This document shows, one piece after another, positions 1 to 5,721 of a stretch of 12,879 bases of DNA; position 1 is the stretch's first letter, and every line of letters begins with the position of its first letter. The DNA is from Saprospiraceae bacterium (GTDB taxonomy: Bacteria; Bacteroidota; Bacteroidia; Chitinophagales; Saprospiraceae). Position numbers and translations under genes: made by a program. The notes below the pieces were generated by a model. It worked only from the letters and a program-made list of their open reading frames with translations, searched no databases and was not told the origin of the DNA. Location: assembly GCA_027009605.1 (NCBI GenBank), contig JALVCY010000256.1, forward strand, positions 1 to 12,879. Direction: 5' to 3'.

Positions 1-754
1 GCAAGGCACCGATACCCATAAAAAAGACTATTTTCTTATCTCTTTCCGGAACCGGCGCATGCTTGAAGACGTGTTCGCGCTCAGTTGGAGAAGTGACATT
101 TCCTTTATTGGTGACACTTACAATCAACAGCGGAACCAAAATCGCCACCAAGCTTGGTATGAAAATACCTGCGATTATTTTGGCCGCAGTGATTTGTCCG
201 CCTATCCAAAGCATGATGGTGGTGACGTCCCCGATAGGAGACCAAGCGCCCCCCGCATTAGCCGCTATCACAATCAATCCACCAATAAACCAAAGGTCGT
301 GCTTGTCAGCAACTAATTTTTTGAGCAAGGCAGCCATAACGATGGAAGTCGTCAAGTTGTCCAGCACAGCGGAGAAAAAGAACGTAATAATCGCTAAAAT
401 CCAAATTAACTTGACCCGGTTAGTGGTTTTTATTTTGTCAGTGATAATGGTGAAGCCTTGGTGGGCATCAATCAACTCCACAATGGTCATTGCCCCCAAT
501 AAAAAGAATAGAATACTACCAATCTCACTCAAATGCTCCATCAAATGATGTTCTATAAAATGAGATAAACCTTCCACTCCATGCTCTCCGACAGCTTCAG
601 TGCCGGCAAAAATAGTTTCTTTACCAAAAACCATGGCAGTCCAAACCAAAACACCCGTAAGCAAGGCGGCAGCGGCTTTGTCAATATGGATGGTGTGTTC
701 GAAGGCGATAGCCATATAACCTATGACGAAAATGATGAGCATTAAGACGAACAT
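1..754 (-). CDS. nhaD: NhaD-type Na+/H+ antiporter, partial (3' end off window)
   Basis: An inner-membrane antiporter of the NhaD/ArsB (ion transporter) superfamily, expected to exchange cytoplasmic Na+ (or Li+) for protons in pH and salt homeostasis. The reverse strand encodes 251 codons from an ATG at 754-752 and stays open to base 1, so the C-terminal part (roughly 40% of a typical NhaD) lies outside. Long hydrophobic segments are visible near residues 2-16, 27-44, 80-95, 116-131, 156-169 and 193-215. Family-typical stretches are GAMTIVELIDAHQGF (88-101 region), LDNLTTSIVM (131-140) and NAGGAWSPIGDVTT (166-179), the last two being the conserved polar ion-path motifs. An in-frame stop at 790-788 limits the start; a TTG at 784 is the only alternative of note. 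The gene is divergent from the M23 peptidase. Family assignment is confident, but which cation it moves is inferred from family. Confidence 0.9.
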   Translation of the reverse strand, partial: MFVLMLIIFVIGYMAIAFEHTIHIDKAAAALLTGVLVWTAMVFGKETIFAGTEAVGEHGVEGLSHFIEHHLMEHLSEIGSILFFLLGAMTIVELIDAHQGFTIITDKIKTTNRVKLIWILAIITFFFSAVLDNLTTSIVMAALLKKLVADKHDLWFIGGLIVIAANAGGAWSPIGDVTTIMLWIGGQITAAKIIAGIFIPSLVAILVPLLIVSVTNKGNVTSPTEREHVFKHAPVPERDKKIVFFMGIGAL

Positions 755-811
755 AACGAGTCTGTTTGTGTGTGATGTCCCCAAGGATTAACCTTAGAGC
801 CGTAAAGGGGG

Positions 812-845
812 CAAATGTAAATAAAATCAATTGATTAGAACCCAA
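812..845 (-). promoter_or_regulatory. Predicted Bacteroidota-type promoter for nhaD
   Basis: Read on the minus strand there is a TTG (845-843), a 23-base spacer and TACATTTG (819-812). The last matches the Bacteroidota -7 consensus TAnnTTTG, and the spacing is at the upper edge of the TTG-N17-23-TAnnTTTG range known from Flavobacterium. It would place the transcript start near 805, about 50 bases before the nhaD ATG. This is pattern matching only. Confidence 0.4.
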
Positions 846-1075
846 TTTTTTTGAGATTTTTTGGGTATATTGTTGAAGTATTTTTTCTAACGAGAGAAGG
901 TTCGGTTACGGACGGTTGTGAATTGGTCGGTTTTTGTTTTCTTGTATGGTATTGGCTTGACTGTTAGGGGGTTATCAAAGGCAGAAGAAACATGACCTAT
1001 TATTTGTATTTGAGCTAAGATGTAACCTATTTTGGGTAGAAATCGTATTGTCAGACGGTATTGGGGGAATATAAT

Positions 1076-2584
1076 ATGTTGATAATCAACATTATTTCTT
1101 CATTTTTAGGCTTTGGTAGAAAAAAATTGGCTAAAATACCAAGAATTGTCTATCTTGCGCTCAAAAGAAACTTTAAACTCCTTATGGAAGATTCGTTTAT
1201 AGGTGCAGCACGCAAAAAGATGCTTGTTGTCAAACAAAGCCTGAAGGACTTGCCTTCAAAATTGACCAAGAAAAATGCAGTAGCTTTAGCTACCCGCATA
1301 GTACATAGCAAAAAAGCGCTTTTTAGTACCGTCTTGTTGGTGGTAGCCGGACTTTACATTTTTTGGCCGAAGCCGGTTGTAGAGCCATCTGTTACGCTTA
1401 CGCAAAAGCAAGTCCAAAAGGCTCCGGATAAGTATTATTTTGGGCTCTTGGCTAATGACTTGTGTGTGGATGAATACAATATCCGCAGCGGCGAGACATT
1501 TTCCGGTATTTTGACCAATCATGGACTTCCTTCCGAAAAAGTAGATCAATTGGTGGCAGCTTGCGCCGAAAAATTTGATTTGCGCACATTACGTCCCGGC
1601 CAATTGTTAGCTTTTGCTTATGACAAAAATGATGAAGTTCCTTCAAAAATGGTTTACCGACCGGATATTTATCACTATTTTACGATGGATTTAGCGGATT
1701 CCGTCTCCATTAAAGAAACAGTCAAACCGGTTGAACTGGTACATAAGCAAGTCTCGGGTGTGATTGAATCCAATCTTTGGAATGCCATGAAAACCGCAGG
1801 TGCGAGTGATGAATTGGCGGATTATCTTGGTGATGTGTTGGCTTGGACGGTGGATTTTTATCACGTCTATAAAGGCGATGAGTTCAAAATCTTATACACC
1901 GAAAAGCAAATTGATGGCAAACCGGTCGGTGTAGAAAGCATCGAAGCTGCATTGTACAACCAACTCAACACACCCTACTATGTGTTCAAATACAATAATG
2001 ACAAATACAATAATGAGTACTACGATGAAGAAGGCCGTCCGGCGCGTCGTGCGTTCCTAAAAGCTCCCGTAAAATATTCCCGGATTTCTTCTCGCTTTTC
2101 TCGCCGTAGGTTTCACCCGGTTTTGAAGCGGATGAAGTCTCATTTGGGAACAGACTTCGCTGCTCCCAGGGGGACGCCTGTATTTGCTACTGCCAATGGT
2201 GTTGTCTCTCGTGCCGGCAGAACTAGGGGCAATGGCAACTTTGTAAAGATTAAACATAACGAGACCTATTCTACCCAATATCTGCACTTTTCCAGAATAG
2301 CCAAAGGCATTCGACCCGGTGTAGCGGTAAAGCAAGGCCAAGTGATTGGTTATGTGGGTTCGACGGGATTGGCTACCGGCCCGCACGTATGCTATCGTTT
2401 TTGGAAGAATGGTCGTCAAGTCGATCCGCTTCGTCAAAAGCTCCCTTCTCCGCCGCCAATGGCTAAAGAAGATTTACCGGCCTATATGGTCTATATGGAT
2501 TCTGTAAGAACTATCTTGGATCAAGTTCCTATTGTTCGGCCGGCTCCCCAAAAAGATATTATTACAGCTGCTGTGAAGCCTTAA
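1076..2584 (+). CDS. Membrane-anchored M23 (LytM-type) peptidoglycan endopeptidase
   Basis: A 502-residue zinc metallopeptidase expected to cut peptide crosslinks of peptidoglycan in the periplasm during cell-wall growth or division. It has a basic cytoplasmic N-terminus (residues 1-80), a single membrane segment (about 81-98, ALFSTVLLVVAGLYIFW), an OapA/LysM-like region (about 125-185, with the SGETFSGIL and LRPGQLLAF patterns), a linker domain, and a C-terminal M23 domain (about 340-455). Active-site residues visible are H356 and D360 (HLGTD), H404 (YLHF) and H437 (GPHVCYRF). The usual second His of the final HxH motif is Cys here (C439). The ATG at 1076 was chosen because it follows a G-rich stretch at 1063-1067; a TTG at 1061 would add five residues, and ATGs at 1184 and 1220 also keep the membrane segment. 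No partner gene is adjacent. Similar to MepM-like hydrolases; exact bond specificity is unknown. Confidence 0.9.
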   Translation: MLIINIISSFLGFGRKKLAKIPRIVYLALKRNFKLLMEDSFIGAARKKMLVVKQSLKDLPSKLTKKNAVALATRIVHSKKALFSTVLLVVAGLYIFWPKPVVEPSVTLTQKQVQKAPDKYYFGLLANDLCVDEYNIRSGETFSGILTNHGLPSEKVDQLVAACAEKFDLRTLRPGQLLAFAYDKNDEVPSKMVYRPDIYHYFTMDLADSVSIKETVKPVELVHKQVSGVIESNLWNAMKTAGASDELADYLGDVLAWTVDFYHVYKGDEFKILYTEKQIDGKPVGVESIEAALYNQLNTPYYVFKYNNDKYNNEYYDEEGRPARRAFLKAPVKYSRISSRFSRRRFHPVLKRMKSHLGTDFAAPRGTPVFATANGVVSRAGRTRGNGNFVKIKHNETYSTQYLHFSRIAKGIRPGVAVKQGQVIGYVGSTGLATGPHVCYRFWKNGRQVDPLRQKLPSPPPMAKEDLPAYMVYMDSVRTILDQVPIVRPAPQKDIITAAVKP

Positions 2585-2601
2585 TCGAAGTGGCATACTT
2601 T

Positions 2602-2670
2602 GGTTTTCCTTTACCGTTGGTTTTAACCAACGGACACAGAAGCAAAACTCTTAGGGGCTTTAGCCCCATT
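2602..2670. repeat. REP-like repeat, copy 1
   Basis: A 69-bp unit nearly identical to 2791-2860. It contains a hairpin at 2614-2633 (CCGTTGGTT / AACCAACGG, 9-bp stem, TT loop) and a second at 2654-2667 (GGGGCT / AGCCCC, 6-bp stem, TT loop). It starts 18 bp after the M23 stop codon. No T-run follows the hairpins, so they are not classic intrinsic terminators. Confidence 0.8.
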
Positions 2671-2729
2671 GACTTGGTTTTTGGTAGCAGCCAAATTTAT
2701 TTGGCTGAAATAAGCTAGCTCTCCATCTC

Positions 2730-2743
2730 CCGAATGAATTCGG
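2730..2743. repeat. Short inverted repeat CCGAATgaATTCGG
   Basis: A 6-bp stem with a two-base loop, sitting between the two copies of the 69/70-bp repeat. Function unknown. Confidence 0.5.
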
Positions 2744-2790
2744 AAGTACCGACGTGATTCAGCATCAAGATTTGGGCTTACTTTGCCGTT

Positions 2791-2860
2791 GGTTTTACTT
2801 TACCGTTGGTTTTAACCAACGGACACAGAAAGCAAAACTACTAGGGGCTTTAGCCCCATT
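2791..2860. repeat. REP-like repeat, copy 2
   Basis: A 70-bp unit matching 2602-2670 with only a few differences. Its palindromes are at 2803-2822 (CCGTTGGTT stem) and 2844-2857 (GGGGCT stem). It is preceded at 2781-2797 by an extra half-unit (ctttgCCGTTGGTTTTA), suggesting duplication or loss within the element. Confidence 0.8.
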
Positions 2861-2918
2861 TGGTTGCCTAAAAAAATATAAAAATGCGGCTAAAGCCGGC
2901 TTCCCAATTAGTTTTGAT

Positions 2919-2960
2919 CCGTCAGCTAAAGCAGACGGTATAAAGCTAAAGCAGACGGTA
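2919..2960. repeat. Palindrome plus 20-bp tandem duplication
   Basis: CCGTCaGCTaaAGCaGACGG (2919-2938) folds into a hairpin with one A-A mismatch. Its 3' 16 bases, GCTAAAGCAGACGGTA, recur at 2945-2960, giving a 20-bp period. It shares the GCTAAAGC core with the nearby GGGGCT/AGCCCC hairpins. Confidence 0.6.
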
Positions 2961-3011
2961 AAAATAAAGGATAATGAACTTTTTCTAGGGCTTTTGTTGC
3001 ATTGTTTTATG

Positions 3012-3023
3012 GGGCTATAGCCC
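3012..3023. repeat. Perfect palindrome GGGCTATAGCCC
   Basis: A 12-bp perfect inverted repeat, a variant of the GGGCTTTAGCCC hairpins at 2654 and 2844. It is part of the same cluster of intergenic palindromes. Confidence 0.55.
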
Positions 3024-3108
3024 TGAATTAGGTTGAAATAGATAGCTTTATCCAAATTGTTGGGCAAATCAGTGTACGAATTGAAAAATGGGGGACAAAA
3101 CCCGACTG

Positions 3109-3160
3109 CGCCCGATGGTAAGTCGGGCGAAGGTAGGCTCACCAACCGATAGCTATCGGT
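3109..3160. repeat. Hairpin plus 16-bp perfect palindrome
   Basis: CGCCCGA (3109-3115) pairs with TCGGGCG (3123-3129) across a 7-base loop. Sixteen bases later lies ACCGATAGCTATCGGT (3145-3160), a perfect palindrome. These are more GC-rich than the surroundings and resemble short intergenic palindromes frequent in Bacteroidota. Role unknown. Confidence 0.5.
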
Positions 3161-3558
3161 GCTACGCTGTGCTCCGAGCTTAGCAATCCATCATCGGTTT
3201 TCGAAATTTACGACAAGACACCATTACGGTAGAAAAAGACAAGCATACTGTGCGAAGTGCGTAAGTGGGGGCTAATGGGCAAGCAATCAATAATGCCGAC
3301 ATTCCCCACACTTTATGGAGTTGAAAAACATTTAAATTTAGGAAAACACGCTAAAAAAAAAGAAACCATCTCAATTATCCTGAAAATTAGAGCAATTGGT
3401 AAGCAAAAATTGTAAAATCCATAAAGTTGCCCTTCTAAGGCTACCATGCTAACACAAGTCGTAAAAAACAAACCATTATGTGTAGCAAAATAGATTTTCA
3501 TTATCGTCGGTTTTTATTTTAACCATCGGACGAGAAAAAAGATTACCATACCCCGAAT

Positions 3559-3646
3559 CCCCAAAATATTTAAAGACTTTTTTCATAAAATCCCCAAAAA
3601 TCCCCTTTGCGAAAAGGGGACTTTATGGCCTTTAAATATTTTGGGG
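3559..3646. repeat. Nested palindromic element A (88 bp)
   Basis: The outer arms are a perfect 17-bp inverted repeat, CCCCAAAATATTTAAAG (3559-3575) and its complement (3630-3646). Further in, ATAAAaTCCCC pairs with GGGGaCTTTAT, and the centre has CCCCTTT-gcga-AAAGGGG (3602-3619). The whole can fold into one long interrupted stem, like a miniature inverted-repeat element or a strong RNA hairpin. There is no coding capacity. Confidence 0.7.
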
Positions 3647-3674
3647 AGAGAGTTCCAGAAAAGAGTAGATTCCC

Positions 3675-3820
3675 CCCATTAAAAGTCTAGTATTAAGCCA
3701 AAGCAAAGTTGACCTTTAACACCCTTTTGCAAAGGGTACCGATAGGAATCGGCAGGGGGCTTGCGATTAAAAAGACAACTTTGCTTTGGCTTTCGTAGGA
3801 AAAACCTTTTTTTTAATGGG
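3675..3820. repeat. Nested palindromic element B (146 bp)
   Basis: Outer arms CCCATTAAAA (3675-3684) and TTTTAATGGG (3811-3820). Middle arms are a perfect 16-bp pair, AGCCAAAGCAAAGTTG (3696-3711) and its complement (3776-3791). Inside are ACCCTTT-tgc-AAAGGGT (3721-3737) and CCGAT-agga-ATCGG (3739-3752). The architecture resembles element A, which lies 28 bp upstream, but the sequence differs except for the CCCTTT/AAAGGG core. Confidence 0.7.
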
Positions 3821-4168
3821 ACAGGTGGAAAAAAATTGGTTCCTTTTATTTTCGACAGGGTAGATAGCTTGAAACCAAAACATATATAAAAATGTGGAGA
3901 AAGCCTAGTAGATGCTAATTTTTTAGGTTCATGAGCGCCATGCCCCATTGTTTTTTTGACAAGTTGTGAATGTTTAAATAAATATATGATTTTTTTACAT
4001 ACCACTTGTGTTTGTATAGTAGCCTTCTAAGGGAAATTTTCAAAGGGTTAAGAAAAAAAAGACTTTACAATTTTTGCGAAACAAACAGAATAACTTGTTG
4101 ATTATCAATCTTTTAATTAATGTTCAGCTTTGTGCAAACTTTGGGGAATGTCGGATAACGTACCTACA

Positions 4169-4206
4169 AAAAAAATTCCTACACTATAACTTTTTATAGT
4201 GTAGGA
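4169..4206 (-). terminator. Predicted intrinsic terminator on the minus strand
   Basis: TCCTACACTATAA (4177-4189) and its exact complement (4194-4206) form a 13-bp stem with a 4-base loop. Read on the minus strand, the stem is followed almost at once by eight T residues, the geometry of a Rho-independent terminator. The nearest minus-strand gene is the K+ channel, whose stop is about 400 bp upstream in that sense, so a long 3' UTR or an unseen short transcript is implied. The stem is AT-rich, which lowers confidence. Confidence 0.45.
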
Positions 4207-4216
4207 GTAACTATCA

Positions 4217-4434
4217 AAACATACTATGAGAAAACTTGCGTCAAAGATAACGCACTCTTCTATACGGTGATAGGCCAAATTAGGTTACGTGCTCATTTTA
4301 TTAGATAACGGGCATTTTTTTGACCTTCTCTTATTACTTTGTTTGCGAATCTCTTTAAATTCAGCTTCTCCAAGTATGTACCCTGTACCTGCCAACCGAA
4401 ATTGGGGGTACAGGCTACAAACATACTATGAGAA
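4217..4434. repeat. 16-bp direct repeats flanking 186 bp
   Basis: AAACATACTATGAGAA occurs at 4217-4232 and again at 4419-4434 in the same orientation. The enclosed DNA is AT-rich and holds no gene. An inverted repeat at 4382-4414 (CCTGTACC / GGTACAGG with an inner CCAA/TTGG pair) adjoins the second copy. Confidence 0.6.
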
Positions 4435-4611
4435 TAAACACGCCAAATATATGGGAAATTTTTATATATTACAATAAAAAGGATAAGAAAAAAATAATAT
4501 ATCACTTTTTTTCCCGAAAGGGAAGCTAGACACTTGATTTCGGCGTTGCAAATTCCAAGGGGACTCGCTATGCTTGGCGTTGGGTAGGTCATATTGGGAA
4601 TTGCAGAGGCC

Positions 4612-5451
4612 TTAACCCAACGAATCCCCAAGTGCTTCTCCGCAAGAATAGCAATACTTGGCATCATCATGATGGAAATCAGCCAAACAATTGGGGCAGG
4701 ATTGGGTGTTGGTGCTGTGTTTGGAATTTTTTAGGTTTTGAGTGTATTCTGCGGTGACGATGCCGGTTGGAACGGCAATAATGCCATAGCCTAAAATCAT
4801 TACGATGGAGGCAATGAGTTGTCCGGTACCCGTCTCCGGGGCGATGTCTCCATACCCAACGGTGGTCATGGTGACTATTGTCCAATATACGCTTTTAGGA
4901 ATACTGGTAAATCCGTGTTGGGGGCCTTCTACCCAATACATGACCGTCCCCAAAACTATGGACAAGCTAATGACGGCTACCAAAAAAACTAAAATCTTAG
5001 CTTTGCTTGCTCGCAGTGCTGCTGTCAAATTATGAGATTCACCGATATAGGGAGCCAAATCCAATATCCTGAAAACTCTGACCAGCCGGAGTGCCCGTAG
5101 GACAGATAAGTAGTTGGCGCCTACAAAAAACAGAGCCAAGTACTTCGGTATGGTGGCCAATAAATCAATGACACCCCAAAAACTAAAAATATACCGGCTA
5201 GGCTTTTTGAGTACAATAATTCTCGCCAAATATTCTAACGTAAATAAGCCCGTAACCATCCACTCCGTAAGATTGATTAAATTTGCATAGCGGGTATTCA
5301 GGCCTTCGACCGTACTGAGCATTAAGGTAATAACCGAAATCACAATCAATATCAAAATCCCAATATCAAACGCCTTTCCTTCGGGCGTATCCGCTTCAAA
5401 GATAATTTCGTGTGCGCGTTGCTTCCAATGTTGCTTTGGCCGGTTAGACAC
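4612..5451 (-). CDS. Voltage-gated-type K+ channel (ion transporter family) with C-terminal zinc ribbon
   Basis: A six-transmembrane, single-pore cation channel of the inner membrane, about 279 residues from the GTG at 5451. S1 lies near residues 28-47 and S2 near 64-79. S4 is RALRLVRVFRILDL, with Arg at 119, 122, 125 and 128 spaced every third residue as in voltage sensors. A pore helix leads to the selectivity filter TTVGYGD (196-202), which specifies K+. After S6 comes a short tail with CPNC (252-255) and CYSC (267-270), a four-Cys zinc-ribbon pattern. The frame has no ATG before the membrane region. The GTG gives the family-like N-terminus (W..R.HEIIFEADT), while a TTG at 5499 would add 16 residues. 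Voltage gating is inferred from S4; the role of the zinc ribbon is unknown. The gene is divergent from the SWIM-protein gene. Confidence 0.88.
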   Translation of the reverse strand: MSNRPKQHWKQRAHEIIFEADTPEGKAFDIGILILIVISVITLMLSTVEGLNTRYANLINLTEWMVTGLFTLEYLARIIVLKKPSRYIFSFWGVIDLLATIPKYLALFFVGANYLSVLRALRLVRVFRILDLAPYIGESHNLTAALRASKAKILVFLVAVISLSIVLGTVMYWVEGPQHGFTSIPKSVYWTIVTMTTVGYGDIAPETGTGQLIASIVMILGYGIIAVPTGIVTAEYTQNLKNSKHSTNTQSCPNCLADFHHDDAKYCYSCGEALGDSLG

Positions 5452-5569
5452 TATTTTTGATTTTGGTTCAATATTACAAGAATTGACGGAGAAAACCAAA
5501 TAGCTCAGTGCTAAAAGTGCAGAAATTGTAATGAATGAAAGGAACTCGGTTGACGAAAGCCATGTTTTT

Positions 5570-5602
5570 TTGGGAAATTGTAGAGGCAGAAACCTATCTT
5601 TG
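5570..5602 (+). promoter_or_regulatory. Predicted Bacteroidota-type promoter for the SWIM gene
   Basis: TTG (5570-5572), a 22-base spacer and TATCTTTG (5595-5602) match TTG-N17-23-TAnnTTTG. The start of transcription would be near 5608, giving a leader of about 115 bases before the ATG at 5722. Prediction by pattern only. Confidence 0.35.
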
Positions 5603-5721
5603 TTCTTTTGGACGGTTTGTAACTGTTTTTAACTAATTGATTTCATTTTCGTAAACTGATTAGAATTGATGTAATTACTCCGCACGAACTTCCGGGCGGA
5701 TTATTTGCTAATAGACAAGCG

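Larger units (their letters stand above)
2585..4611. other. 2-kb non-coding, repeat-rich interval
   Basis: No open frame in this stretch looks like a gene. The longest candidates (2795-3145 -, 3679-4005 -, 4293-4670 -) run through palindromes or the end of the neighbouring channel gene, and their translations lack domain-like patterns. The interval holds the repeats and hairpins listed separately. It lies downstream of both flanking genes (M23 on +, K+ channel on -), so it is a convergent intergenic region and not a promoter region. I saw no tRNA, tmRNA or transposase remnant. Confidence 0.7.

Noticed and set aside
59..548. Two overlapping plus-strand open frames (85 and 161 codons)
   Set aside because: They lie opposite the nhaD gene, whose reverse-strand translation has family motifs and membrane helices; the plus frames are shadows.
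2602..2670. Intrinsic terminator of the M23 gene
   Set aside because: The hairpins are stable but followed by mixed sequence without a T-run, and an identical unit recurs at 2791 away from any stop codon.
3679..4005. Minus-strand frame of 108 codons
   Set aside because: It runs through nested palindrome B, whose inverted arms explain its sequence; no domain pattern.
4293..4670. Minus-strand frame of 125 codons with a hydrophobic middle
   Set aside because: It overlaps the end of the K+ channel in another frame, crosses a direct repeat and an inverted repeat, and shows no family-like pattern; treated as chance.
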